Assembly: GCF_002355475.1 (NCBI RefSeq)
Contig: NZ_AP014862.1
Location: 1,302,001 to 1,366,000, forward strand
Reading direction: 5' to 3'
From: Pseudomonas furukawaii
GTDB taxonomy: Bacteria; Pseudomonadota; Gammaproteobacteria; Pseudomonadales; Pseudomonadaceae
Length of the DNA stretch: 64,000 bases
Positions within the stretch are counted from its first letter, which is position 1, and the number at the start of each line of letters is the position of its first letter. The notes beneath the pieces were generated by a model that saw only the letters and a list, made by a program, of their open reading frames with translations, did not search any database and had not been told where the DNA came from. Of this stretch, positions 6,974 through 15,153 are shown piece by piece. Both the position numbers and the translations under genes were made by a program.

Positions 6974-8157
6974 AGATCCGATTCAGCGATGCGGACGAAG
7001 CCTTCCGCGCCGAGGTCGCCGCCTGGCTGGCCGAGCACCTGCGGGGCGAGTTCGCGGCCCTGCGCTTCCGTGGCGGCCCGGGGGACGAACACAGCTTCCC
7101 CGAGGCCCGCAAGGCCTGGGAGCGCAAGCTCGCCGAGGGCCGCTGGACCTGCGTGGGCTGGGCGCCGGAACACGGCGGCCGGGGGCTGTCCATCAGCCAG
7201 CAGGTGATCTTCCACGAGGAGTACGCCCGCGCTGGCGGCCCCGGGCGCATGGGTCACATCGGCGAGGGGCTGGCCGGGCCGACCATCGCTGCCTTCGGCA
7301 CCCTCGATCAGAAGCGCCGGCTGCTGCCGGGCATAGTCGCGGGCACCGAGTTCTGGTGCCAGGGCTACTCCGAGCCGGGGGCCGGCTCGGACCTCGCCAA
7401 TGTCCGCACTCGCGCGGTGCTGGAGGGCGATACCTGGCGCATCAGCGGGCAGAAGGTGTGGACGTCGCTGGCCCACGAATCCGACTGGTGCTTCGTCATC
7501 GCCCGCACCGAGGCCGGCAGCGTCGGCCATCAGGGCCTGTCCTTCCTGCTGGTGCCCATGGACCAGCCGGGCATCAGCGTGCGGCCCATCGAGCAGCTCA
7601 CCGGCACCTCGGAGTTCAACGAGGTGTTCTTCGACGGGGCCCTGACCGACGCCGCCAATATCCTCGGCGCGCCGGGGGACGGCTGGAAGATCGCCATGGC
7701 CCTGCTGGGCTTCGAGCGGGGCGTGTCGACCCTCGGCCAGCAGATGCAGTTCCAGAACGAGCTGGACGAGATCGTCCGCATCGCCCGGGAGAACGGCGCC
7801 GCCCGCGACCCGCTGCTGCGCCAGCGGATCGCCGAGGCCTGGTGCGGCCTGCGCATCCTTCGCTACAACTCCCTGCGCATGCTCTCCGGCCCCCAGGACG
7901 GTTCGCTGCGCCGCGAGGCGATGATCTACAAGCTCAACTGGGCGAGCTGGCACGCCGACCTCGGCAAGCTTGCCATGGACGTGCTCGGCCCCGACGCCGA
8001 GCTGCTGGCGGGTGAGCCCTACGAGCTGGGGCGGCTGCAGGCGATGTTCCTCTTCAGCCGCTCGGACACGCTCTACGGCGGCACCAACGAAATCCAACGC
8101 AACATCATCGCCGAACGCGCCCTGGGCATGCCCCGGGAGCCGCGCCCGCGCGCCTGA
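6970..8157 (+). CDS. Acyl-CoA dehydrogenase, partner subunit of the pair
   Basis: A 395-aa ACAD, translationally coupled to the previous gene by ATGA. It has WAPEHGGRGLS, the substrate/FAD loop CQGYSEPGAGSDLANV, the beta-domain motif GQKVWTS, and the C-terminal LYGGTNEIQRNIIAERALG. The residue equivalent to the MCAD catalytic Glu is Gly (YGGT). This pattern is common in steroid-catabolic ACADs, whose base may sit elsewhere or in the partner. It probably forms a heteromer with the upstream product and desaturates a steroid-derived acyl-CoA, possibly a HIP-CoA (indane propionate) intermediate given the IpdF-like gene next door. Substrate inferred. Confidence 0.85.
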   Translation: MKIRFSDADEAFRAEVAAWLAEHLRGEFAALRFRGGPGDEHSFPEARKAWERKLAEGRWTCVGWAPEHGGRGLSISQQVIFHEEYARAGGPGRMGHIGEGLAGPTIAAFGTLDQKRRLLPGIVAGTEFWCQGYSEPGAGSDLANVRTRAVLEGDTWRISGQKVWTSLAHESDWCFVIARTEAGSVGHQGLSFLLVPMDQPGISVRPIEQLTGTSEFNEVFFDGALTDAANILGAPGDGWKIAMALLGFERGVSTLGQQMQFQNELDEIVRIARENGAARDPLLRQRIAEAWCGLRILRYNSLRMLSGPQDGSLRREAMIYKLNWASWHADLGKLAMDVLGPDAELLAGEPYELGRLQAMFLFSRSDTLYGGTNEIQRNIIAERALGMPREPRPRA

Positions 8158-8171
8158 ACCGAGGACTGTTC

Positions 8172-8954
8172 ATGACCACTCCAGACTATGTACCCGGCCA
8201 CGGCCTGCTGCGCGGCAAGTCGGTGCTGATCACCGCCGCCGCCGGAGCCGGCATCGGCTATTCCGCGGCCCTGCGCGCCGCCGAGGAAGGCTGCCGGGCG
8301 CTGATGATCAGCGATATCCACGAGGGCCGGCTGGCCGAGGCGGCGGCGCGCATCCGCGAGGCCAGCGGCCTGCAGGCGGTGTACTCCCAGCCCTGCAACG
8401 TCACCGACGAGGCCCAGGTGCAGGCCCTGGTGGCCGCCGCCGAGCGTGACCTGGGCGGCGTCGACGTGCTGATCAACAACGCCGGCCTCGGCGGCTCGCG
8501 CCTCCTGGTGGAGATGAGCGACGAGGAATGGCACCGGGTGCTGGACGTGACCCTCACCGGCACCATGCGCATGACCCGCGCCATGCTGCCGAAGATGATC
8601 GAGCGGGCGCGGGGGGTGATAGTCAACAACGCCTCGGTGCTCGGCTGGCGCGCGCAGAAGGAGCAGAGCCACTACGCCGCCGCCAAGGCCGGCGTCATGG
8701 CGCTGACCCGCTGCGCAGCGGTGGAGGCGGCCGAGCATGGCATCCGCATCAACGCCGTGAGCCCGAGCATCGCGCTGCACGATTTCCTGAAGAAGTCGGC
8801 GCCCAGGGAGCTGCTGGACCAGCTCGCGTCCCGGGAAGCCTTCGGCCGCGCGGCGGAAGTCTGGGAAGTGGCCAACGTGATGATGTTCCTGGCCAGCGAC
8901 TACAGCTCCTACATGACCGGCGAAGTGCTGTCGGTCTCCAGCCAGAGGGCCTGA
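8172..8954 (+). CDS. ipdF: IpdF-like short-chain dehydrogenase of steroid C/D-ring degradation
   Basis: A 260-aa SDR. It has the unusual nucleotide-binding motif TAAAGAGIG near residue 24, NNAG near 104, NNASVLGWRAQ with the catalytic Ser, and YAAAK near 169. The segments GHGLL.GK, SHYAAAKAGVMALTRC, INAVSPSIA and the C-terminus SSYMTGEVLSVSSQRA match, from memory, mycobacterial IpdF (Rv3559c), which oxidises the 5-hydroxyl of the indane propionate intermediate. It sits 14 bp after the ACAD pair and 2 bp before the MaoC gene, in one operon. SDR certain, IpdF assignment likely. Confidence 0.75.
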   Translation: MTTPDYVPGHGLLRGKSVLITAAAGAGIGYSAALRAAEEGCRALMISDIHEGRLAEAAARIREASGLQAVYSQPCNVTDEAQVQALVAAAERDLGGVDVLINNAGLGGSRLLVEMSDEEWHRVLDVTLTGTMRMTRAMLPKMIERARGVIVNNASVLGWRAQKEQSHYAAAKAGVMALTRCAAVEAAEHGIRINAVSPSIALHDFLKKSAPRELLDQLASREAFGRAAEVWEVANVMMFLASDYSSYMTGEVLSVSSQRA

Positions 8955-8956
8955 GC

Positions 8957-9415
8957 ATGACCCGAGTCTTCGAGCACCCGGCGCAGTTGCTGGAGCACCT
9001 GGGCGAGCACCTGGGCCACAGCGACTGGATTCCCATCGAGCAGTCGCGCATCGACCAGTTCGCCGAGGCCACGGGCGATCACCAGTGGATTCACGTCGAT
9101 CCGCTCCGGGCCGCCAGCGGTCCCTTCGGCGCCTGCATCGCCCACGGCTACCTGACCCTGGCCCTGGTCAACCTCTTCCTGCCGCAGATCGTCGAGGTGC
9201 GCGGACTTTCCATGGGGGTGAACTACGGCTGCGAGAAGGTGCGTTTCCCCAATGTGGTGCGTGTCGGCAGCCGCGTGCGCGGCAGCGCCCAGCTGATCGC
9301 CGCCGAGGAGGTGAAGGGCGGCATCCAGGCCACTATCCGCGTCAGCGTGGACATCGAGGGCGAGCAGCGGCCGGGCTGCGTGGTGGACACCATCAGTCGG
9401 TATTACCCGGCCTAG
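8957..9415 (+). CDS. MaoC-like (R)-specific enoyl-CoA hydratase
   Basis: A 152-aa single hot-dog protein. The hydratase-2 signature FAEATGDHQWIHVD (catalytic Asp and His) is near residues 35-48, followed by PFGACIAHGYLTLALV. It hydrates an enoyl-CoA, here probably the product of the adjacent ACAD pair. The start ATG is 2 bp after the SDR stop; any further upstream extension would lie inside the SDR gene. Confidence 0.85.
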   Translation: MTRVFEHPAQLLEHLGEHLGHSDWIPIEQSRIDQFAEATGDHQWIHVDPLRAASGPFGACIAHGYLTLALVNLFLPQIVEVRGLSMGVNYGCEKVRFPNVVRVGSRVRGSAQLIAAEEVKGGIQATIRVSVDIEGEQRPGCVVDTISRYYPA

Positions 9416-9461
9416 ACCCTCTTCCCGCGCGGGAGCGGCTGTCCGTGCAGCGCCTTTGTCT

Positions 9462-9484
9462 CCCCTCTCCCTTCGGGAGAGGGG
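9462..9484. repeat. Perfect hairpin repeat CCCCTCTCCC-TTC-GGGAGAGGGG
   Basis: A 10-bp perfect stem with a 3-nt loop in the MaoC-thiolase gap, the only gap over 100 bp in this operon. It resembles the CT-rich REP-type hairpins dispersed in Pseudomonas genomes. It could cause partial termination or protect the upstream mRNA. Confidence 0.6.
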
Positions 9485-9533
9485 CCGGGGGTGAGGGAAG
9501 CCCTTGCCCCGCATCTATTCCGAGGAACCCAGG

Positions 9534-10736
9534 ATGAAAGAAGCCGTAATCGTCTCCACCGCCCGCACCCCCATCGGCAAGGCCTTCCGGGGGGCGTTGA
9601 ACGACACCGAGGCCCCGCTGATGGGCGGCCATGTGGTGCGCGAGGCCGTGCGTCGAGCGGGTATCGAGCCCGGTGAAGTCGACGACGTGATCATGGGCGC
9701 CGCCGCCCAGCAGGGGACCCAGTCCTACAACCTCGGACGCCTGTGCGCCATGGCCGCCGGGCTGCCGGCCAGCGTGGCCGGCATGGCGGTGGAGCGGCAG
9801 TGCTCCTCGGGGCTGATGAGCATCGCCCTGGCCGCCAAGGGCATCATGTGCGATGAGATCGACATCGCGGTCGCTGGCGGCCTGGAGTCCATTTCCCTGG
9901 TGCAGAACAAGCACAAGAACAGCTACCGCAACCAGTCCGAGGCGGTGCTGCAGCGCGATCCCCGCGCCTACATCCCGATGATCGAGACGGCGGAGATCGT
10001 CTCCGAACGCTACCGAATCAGCCGCGAGCTGCAGGATGAATACGCCTATCACAGCCAGATGCGTACCGCCGTGGCCCAGAGTGCCGGCCTGTTCGACGCC
10101 GAACTGGCGCCGCTGACGGCGCGCAAGTGGGTGCTGGACAAGGCCAGCGGCGAGGGGCGCTACGAGTCGGTGGTGCTCACCCGCGACGAGTGCAACCGCG
10201 CCGACACCACCCGCGAGAGCCTGCGGGCCCTGGAACCGGTGTGGCAGGGCGGCCAGTGGACCGGGCCCGGGCGCTTCGTCACCGCCGGCAACGCTTCCCA
10301 GCTCTCCGATGGCGCTTCGGCTTCGGTGCTGATGAGCGCCCGGATGGCCGAGCGCCGAGGCCTGGAACCCCTGGGCATCTACCGGGGCCTGGCGGTGGCC
10401 GGTTGCGACGCCGACGAGATGGGCATCGGGCCGGTGTTCGCCATTCCCAAGCTGCTCAAGCGCCATGGCCTGTCCCTGGACCATATCGGCCTCTGGGAAC
10501 TGAACGAGGCCTTCGCCTGCCAGGTGATCCATTGCCGCGACACCCTGGGCATCCCCGACGAGCGCCTGAACGTCAACGGCGGTGCCATCGCCATCGGCCA
10601 CCCCTTCGGCATGTCCGGCGCGCGCATGGTCGGCCATGCCCTGATCGAGGGTAAGCGCCGGGGCCTGCGCTACGTGGTGGTGAGCATGTGCATCGGTGGC
10701 GGCATGGGGGCCGCCGCCCTCTTTGAAGTGGCTTGA
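9534..10736 (+). CDS. Acetyl-CoA acetyltransferase family thiolase
   Basis: A 400-aa degradative-type thiolase. The nucleophile is Cys90 in [10 protein letters not shown]. The C-terminal block [19 protein letters not shown] holds the catalytic His, and [10 protein letters not shown] the second catalytic Cys. It cleaves a 3-ketoacyl-CoA with CoA in the last step of beta-oxidation. In this operon it would release acetyl- or propionyl-CoA from a steroid-derived chain (FadA6-like role). ATG at 9534, preceded by CGAGGAACCCAGG. Confidence 0.88.
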   Translation: MKEAVIVSTARTPIGKAFRGALNDTEAPLMGGHVVREAVRRAGIEPGEVDDVIMGAAAQQGTQSYNLGRLCAMAAGLPASVAGMAVERQCSSGLMSIALAAKGIMCDEIDIAVAGGLESISLVQNKHKNSYRNQSEAVLQRDPRAYIPMIETAEIVSERYRISRELQDEYAYHSQMRTAVAQSAGLFDAELAPLTARKWVLDKASGEGRYESVVLTRDECNRADTTRESLRALEPVWQGGQWTGPGRFVTAGNASQLSDGASASVLMSARMAERRGLEPLGIYRGLAVAGCDADEMGIGPVFAIPKLLKRHGLSLDHIGLWELNEAFACQVIHCRDTLGIPDERLNVNGGAIAIGHPFGMSGARMVGHALIEGKRRGLRYVVVSMCIGGGMGAAALFEVA

Positions 10737-10746
10737 GGAGGCCTGA

Positions 10747-11133
10747 ATGATCAGTGAAGAACAGGTTCGGGCGACCCTGGCCCGCTACGTGGAATTGGTG
10801 GGTGCCGGGGATATGGACGGCATTCTTGCGCTCTACGCCGAGGACGCCAGGGTCGAGGACCCGGTGGGCAAGCCCGCCCACGTCGGCATCGAGGCCATCT
10901 CGCGCTTCTACCGGGAAGGCCTGGGGCGCCTCGACGCCACGGCCAGGCTCGATGGCGCTATTCGCGCCACCCGGGGCTGCGGGGCCGTGCCCTTCTGCGT
11001 CGATCTCGACTGGGCTGGGCAGGCCCGTACCATCGAGGTGATCGACGTGATGGAGTTCGACGCCGATGGCCGCATCCGCAGCATGAAAGCCTATTGGGGC
11101 GAGGCCAACATGGTCGCGAGGGGACAGCCATGA
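10747..11133 (+). CDS. ksi: Delta5-3-ketosteroid isomerase
   Basis: A 128-aa cystatin-like (NTF2) fold enzyme that moves the delta-5 double bond of 3-ketosteroids to delta-4. It matches known ketosteroid isomerases through most of its length (ARYVELV.AGD, YAEDARVEDPVG.P, FYREGLG, GCGAVPF, VIDVMEFDADGRI, AYWGEAN). Tyr14 and Asp38 fall at exactly the catalytic positions of the Comamonas enzyme, and Asp100 corresponds to its Asp99. This is the clearest single marker that the surrounding genes act on steroids. It starts 10 bp after the thiolase stop. Confidence 0.92.
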   Translation: MISEEQVRATLARYVELVGAGDMDGILALYAEDARVEDPVGKPAHVGIEAISRFYREGLGRLDATARLDGAIRATRGCGAVPFCVDLDWAGQARTIEVIDVMEFDADGRIRSMKAYWGEANMVARGQP

Positions 11134-11573
11134 ACCTGGAGCAACGCATCGCCCGCCTGGAGGCGCTGGAGGCCATCCGCGAACTCAAGCATCGCTACCT
11201 GAACGCCTGCGATCTCAAACAGGTGGAGGTGATCCGCGCCTGCTTCGCGGAGGGCGAGATCGCCATCGACTACGGCCCGGTCGGCCTCTTCGGCGACCGC
11301 GACAGCTTCGTCGCGCTTTACCAGTCCCTGGCCTGCAACGAACGGGTGATCGACCTGCACCACGGCGCCAATCCGGAGCTGGAGCTGCTGGGCGAGGACG
11401 AGGCGGTGGGGCGCTGGGCGCTCTACTACTTCAACCTGGACGCCGAGACCGGCGCCACGCGCCAGTTGGGCGGGGTCTACCAGGACCGTTATCGGTGCAT
11501 CGACGGGCAGTGGAAGATCGTCGCCACGGTGTTCAGGGCGCATTCGATGGTGGAACGCAGCCCGGCACCCTAG
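11130..11573 (+). CDS. SnoaL/NTF2-fold protein, possible isomerase or dehydratase
   Basis: A 147-aa NTF2-like protein starting at the ATG that overlaps the isomerase stop (ATGA). Features are the N-terminal helix ALEAIRELKHRYLNACD, the SnoaL_4-type core and DRYRCIDGQWKIV near the end. It is unrelated at residue level to the neighbouring ketosteroid isomerase despite the same fold. Co-translation suggests a steroid substrate, but the reaction is unknown. It is the last gene of the operon. Confidence 0.75.
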   Translation: MNLEQRIARLEALEAIRELKHRYLNACDLKQVEVIRACFAEGEIAIDYGPVGLFGDRDSFVALYQSLACNERVIDLHHGANPELELLGEDEAVGRWALYYFNLDAETGATRQLGGVYQDRYRCIDGQWKIVATVFRAHSMVERSPAP

Positions 11574-11644
11574 GTTGGTGCCGAGCGGAGCGAGGCCCGA
11601 CGCGACCCGGCCATGTTGGGCTTCGCAGGCTCAGCACCAACCTA
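11571..11644. repeat. Inverted repeat between convergent steroid genes (terminator-like)
   Basis: TAGGTTGGTGCCGAGC (11571-11586) and GCTCAGCACCAACCTA (11629-11644) pair at 15 of 16 positions around 42 nt. The left arm starts with the stop codon of the SnoaL gene; the right arm overlaps the stop of the convergent SDR. It fits a bidirectional terminator or a dispersed GTAGGTTGG-type Pseudomonas repeat. Confidence 0.6.
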
Positions 11645-12418
11645 CGGATTCACTCCTGCGGCATCAAGGAACGCCGGCCGCTCCCCGCCGCCATGCACGC
11701 AGATGTCCACACCGCTCACATAGCTGGCCATCGGTGACGCGAGGTACAGGCACGCATCGCCTATGTCTTCCGGCGTGGCCATGCGTTGCAGGGGGATGCC
11801 CGCCGCCACCCGCGCCACGCCTTCGGCATCGCCATAGTGCTGGTCCGCCTGCTCGGTGAGGATCAGCCCGGCCGTCACCGCGTTCACCCGGACCCTGGGC
11901 GCCCATTCCACGGCCAGTGAACGGGTCAGGTTGAGCAGGCCGGCCTTGGCCGCGCCGTAGGCGGCGGTGCCGGGGGAGGGGCGGATGGCGCTGACGCTGC
12001 AGATATTGATGATGACGCCGCCTTGCGGCTGTGCCTGCATCAGCTGGTTGGCCAACTGGCAGAGGTTCAGCGGTGCCAGCAGGTTGAGTCGGATGATGGA
12101 CTCGGAGAAGCGCGGCGAGGCCGTCGCCGCGTCCGCATGGGGCGCCCCGCCGGCGTTGTTGACCAGCACGTCGAGGCGGCCGAAGCGTTCGCGGATGGCG
12201 TCCAGCAGGGCGCGCAACTGCTCCAGGTCGCGCACGTCGCAGGGCAGGAAGAGTGCTTCGCGGCCGTGGTGGGCCGGCGGGCTGTCGGGTGCGTTGCGGC
12301 CGCATATCACCACCTGCGCGCCGCGCTCCAGGAAGCGCTGGCTGATGCCCCGTCCCACGCCCTTGCCGCCGCCGGTCACCAGTACCACCTTGTCGCTGAA
12401 ATCCATCGGGTCGCCCAT
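11642..12418 (-). CDS. SDR family oxidoreductase (steroid cluster)
   Basis: A 258-aa classical SDR: TGGGKGVG near residue 17, NNAG near 88, catalytic Ser in ICSVSAI near 140 and YGAAK near 153. The C-terminus ASYVSGVDICVHGG closes the Rossmann fold. A second in-frame ATG four codons downstream (12406) is an alternative start. It is transcribed divergently from the tesD-like operon, with the GTCC-N4-GGAC double dyad between. It probably oxidises a hydroxyl on a steroid or its degradation product; the exact substrate cannot be read. Confidence 0.8.
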   Translation of the reverse strand: MGDPMDFSDKVVLVTGGGKGVGRGISQRFLERGAQVVICGRNAPDSPPAHHGREALFLPCDVRDLEQLRALLDAIRERFGRLDVLVNNAGGAPHADAATASPRFSESIIRLNLLAPLNLCQLANQLMQAQPQGGVIINICSVSAIRPSPGTAAYGAAKAGLLNLTRSLAVEWAPRVRVNAVTAGLILTEQADQHYGDAEGVARVAAGIPLQRMATPEDIGDACLYLASPMASYVSGVDICVHGGGERPAFLDAAGVNP

Positions 12419-12479
12419 GGCTGCCTCGTCTGCCGTATGTCGATGGACAGAGGCTAGGGCGGGCCGGGCAGGGCGCCTA

Positions 12480-12540
12480 CGTCCGAGGGGACTAGGGACG
12501 ACGACCTGTTCCCGTCACCGATCGCTAGTCCTCTCGGACG
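12480..12540. promoter_or_regulatory. Divergent operator: 16-bp inverted repeat with two GTCC-N4-GGAC dyads
   Basis: CGTCCGAGGGGACTAG (12480-12495) and CTAGTCCTCTCGGACG (12525-12540) are inverted with one mismatch across 29 bp. Each arm is itself a GTCC-N4-GGAC dyad. The element lies between the divergent SDR and tesD-like starts. The motif recurs at 5735-5748, so a common regulator of the steroid genes is likely. That regulator is not in the window. Confidence 0.6.
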
Positions 12541-12600
12541 ATGTTGCGCGGCGGGCGCGCCCGAATAATCCCGGCACAACCACAAGCCGAGGAGAGTCCC

Positions 12601-13428
12601 ATGGGCGCGCTACCGCAAGGGCGATTCGTCACGCTGCCGGATGGCCTGCGACTGCACTACCTGGATACCGGCGCGGGCGAGCCGGTGGTGTTCATCCATG
12701 GCAGCGGCCCCGGCGCCAGCGGCCAGAGCAACTTCAAGCAGAACTACCCGGTGTTCGCCGATGCGGGCTATCGGGCGATAGTGCCGGACCTGCCGGGCTA
12801 TGGCGCATCCGACAAGCCGGAAACCACCTACAGCCTGGACTTCTTCGTCGACGCCCTGCGTGGCCTGCTGGACGCCCTGGACATCGGGCGCTGCGTGCTG
12901 GTGGGCAACTCCCTGGGTGGTGCCATCGCCCTCAAGCTGGCGCTGGATGCGCCGCAGCGGGTCAGCCGGCTGGTGCTGATGGCGCCGGGCGGGCTGATGG
13001 AAAAGGAGCAGTACTACCTGCAGATGGAGGGCATCCAGAAGATGGCCGCGGCCTTCGCCGGCGGCGAGCTGAACGACGCCGAAGGGATGCGCCGCCTGCT
13101 CGCCCTGCAGCTGTTCGATGCATCGCTGATCAGCGACGAGACCGTGGCGGAGCGGGTGGCCGTGGTCCGGCAGCAACCCCGTTGCGTGCTCGGCACCATG
13201 CAGGTGCCGAACCTGGCGTCGCGCCTGGGCGAGCTGTGCTGCCCGATCCTCGGCTTCTGGGGCATGGACGACCGTTTCTGCCCGTCCTCCGGGGCGCAGA
13301 CCATGATGGAGCGCTGCCGTGATATCCGCTTCGTGCTGCTCAGCGAGTGCGGGCACTGGGTGATGGTGGAGCACCGCGCGCTGTTCAACCGCACCTGCCT
13401 GGACTTCCTCGCGGAGGGCCGCGCATGA
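12601..13428 (+). CDS. tesD: Meta-cleavage product hydrolase (TesD/HsaD-like)
   Basis: A 275-aa alpha/beta hydrolase that cleaves the C-C bond of the ring meta-cleavage product. It has the oxyanion segment HGSGPGASG, nucleophile Ser104 in GNSLGGA, the acid in FWGMDDRFCP and His in ECGHWVMVEH. The lid starts near residue 130. Together with the next three genes it forms a D-E-F-G order as in Comamonas tes genes. The ring-cleaving dioxygenase itself is not in the window. The ATG at 12601 follows GAGGAGAG; 60 bp further upstream there is only poorly matching sequence. Confidence 0.82.
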   Translation: MGALPQGRFVTLPDGLRLHYLDTGAGEPVVFIHGSGPGASGQSNFKQNYPVFADAGYRAIVPDLPGYGASDKPETTYSLDFFVDALRGLLDALDIGRCVLVGNSLGGAIALKLALDAPQRVSRLVLMAPGGLMEKEQYYLQMEGIQKMAAAFAGGELNDAEGMRRLLALQLFDASLISDETVAERVAVVRQQPRCVLGTMQVPNLASRLGELCCPILGFWGMDDRFCPSSGAQTMMERCRDIRFVLLSECGHWVMVEHRALFNRTCLDFLAEGRA

Positions 13429-14216
13429 GCCAGTCCCTGCAACGCGAACATGGCGAGGCGCTGTACCAGGCGCTGCTGGCCGGGCGCACCCTGGAGCCCC
13501 TGACCAGCCGCTGGCCCGGGATCACCATCGAGGATGCCTACCGCATCTCGCTCTACGCCATCGAGCGCCGGGTGGCGGCCGGCGACCTCATCGTCGGCAA
13601 GAAGATCGGCGTCACCTCCGAGGCGGTGCAACGGATGCTGGATGTGCACCAGCCGGACTTCGGCTTCATCACCCGCGACATGGGCTTCGACGATGGCGCG
13701 GTGATTTCCCTGTCCGCCAATCGCCTGATCCAGCCGCGCGCGGAGGGGGAGATCGCCTTCAAGCTGAAGCGCGACCTGCAGGGGCCCGGCGTGACCGAGC
13801 GGGACGTGCTGGAGGCCACCGAGTGCGTGATGCCCTGCTTCGAGATCGTCGATTCGCGCATCCACGACTGGAAGATCCGTATCCAGGACACCGTGGCCGA
13901 CAACGCCTCCTGCGGCGTGTTCGTGCTCGGCCGCGAGCAGGTGGACCCGCGCACGCTGGACCTGCCCAACCTGAGCATGACGGTGTTCAAGAACGGTGCG
14001 CAGATCAGCCAGGGGCTGGGCTCGGCGGTGCAGGGCAACCCGCTCACGGCGGTGGCCTGGCTGGCCAACACCCTGGGGGCCTTCGGCATCCCCTTCAAGG
14101 CCGGCGAGATCATCCTCTCCGGTTCCCTGGTGCCGCTGGAGCCGGCCCGCGCCGGCGACCATTTCGAACTGACCATCGACGGCCTGGGCAGCGCCCGGGT
14201 GTCCTTCCGCGACTGA
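13425..14216 (+). CDS. tesE: 2-hydroxyalka-2,4-dienoate hydratase (TesE/MhpD family)
   Basis: A 263-aa fumarylacetoacetase-fold hydratase. Markers are GKKIGVTSEAVQ near residue 62, the metal-ligand region PRAEGEIAFKLKRDL near 107, and VMPCFEIVDSRIHDW near 140. It adds water to the hydrolase product to give a 4-hydroxy-2-oxoacid for the aldolase. It overlaps the hydrolase stop by 4 bp (ATGA). The family does not distinguish steroid from phenol or catechol pathways; the steroid role comes from context. Confidence 0.85.
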   Translation: MSQSLQREHGEALYQALLAGRTLEPLTSRWPGITIEDAYRISLYAIERRVAAGDLIVGKKIGVTSEAVQRMLDVHQPDFGFITRDMGFDDGAVISLSANRLIQPRAEGEIAFKLKRDLQGPGVTERDVLEATECVMPCFEIVDSRIHDWKIRIQDTVADNASCGVFVLGREQVDPRTLDLPNLSMTVFKNGAQISQGLGSAVQGNPLTAVAWLANTLGAFGIPFKAGEIILSGSLVPLEPARAGDHFELTIDGLGSARVSFRD

Positions 14217-14231
14217 CTCCGGGGAGCGAGC

Positions 14232-15140
14232 ATGAGCAAGAAACTCAAGGCGGCCATCATCGGGCCGGGCAATATCGGCACCGATCTGTTGATCAAGATG
14301 CGCCGGTCGGACTGGATCGAACCGGTCTGGATGGTGGGCGTGGACCCGGAATCCGAGGGCCTCAAGCGCGCCGCCGAATTCGGCCTGAAGACCACCGCGG
14401 AAGGCGTCGACGGCCTGCTGCCCCATGTGCTGGACGACGATATCCGCATCGCCTTCGATGCCACCTCGGCCTATGTACACGCCGAGAACAGCCGCAAGCT
14501 CAACGCGCTGGGGGTGATCATGATCGACCTCACGCCGGCGGCCATCGGCCCTTATTGCGTGCCGCCGGTCAACCTCAAGGCGCACGCCGAGTCCCTGGCG
14601 CTGAACGTCAACATGGTCACCTGCGGCGGCCAGGCCACCATTCCCATGGTGGCGGCGGTGTCCCGCGTGCAGCCGGTGGAGTACGGCGAGATAGTCGCCA
14701 CGGTGTCCTCCCGCTCGGTGGGGCCGGGCACCCGGCAGAACATCGACGAGTTCACCCGCACCACCGCCGGCGCGGTGGAGAAGATCGGCGGGGCGAAGCG
14801 CGGCAAGGCGATCATCGTGATCAACCCGGCCGAGCCGCCGCTGATGATGCGCGACACCATCCATTGCCTCACCGAAGGCGAGCCGGACCAGGCGGAAATC
14901 CGCGCCTCGGTGCTGCACATGGTCAAGGAGGTGCAGCGCTACGTGCCCGGCTACAAGCTGATCAACGGGCCGGTATTCGACGGCCGCAAGGTGTCGATCT
15001 TCATCGAGGTGGAGGGGCTGGGGGACTTCCTGCCCAAGTCCGCCGGCAACCTCGACATCATGACCGCCGCCGGCCTGCGCACCGCCGAGATGTTCGCCGA
15101 AGAGGCCCACAAGGGCAGCCTCGTGCTCCCCGTCCGTTGA
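14232..15140 (+). CDS. tesF: Acylating aldehyde dehydrogenase (TesF/MhpF family)
   Basis: A 302-aa enzyme with the N-terminal NAD-binding motif GPGNIGTD near residue 11 and catalytic Cys in VTCGGQAT near 132. Further motifs are [14 protein letters not shown] and [12 protein letters not shown]. It oxidises acetaldehyde, or propanal in the steroid pathway, to the acyl-CoA and receives the aldehyde from the adjacent aldolase through a channel in the known complexes. It starts 15 bp after the hydratase; the ribosome-binding site is GGGGAGCG. Confidence 0.9.
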   Translation: MSKKLKAAIIGPGNIGTDLLIKMRRSDWIEPVWMVGVDPESEGLKRAAEFGLKTTAEGVDGLLPHVLDDDIRIAFDATSAYVHAENSRKLNALGVIMIDLTPAAIGPYCVPPVNLKAHAESLALNVNMVTCGGQATIPMVAAVSRVQPVEYGEIVATVSSRSVGPGTRQNIDEFTRTTAGAVEKIGGAKRGKAIIVINPAEPPLMMRDTIHCLTEGEPDQAEIRASVLHMVKEVQRYVPGYKLINGPVFDGRKVSIFIEVEGLGDFLPKSAGNLDIMTAAGLRTAEMFAEEAHKGSLVLPVR

Positions 15141-15153
15141 TTGGAGATACCCC

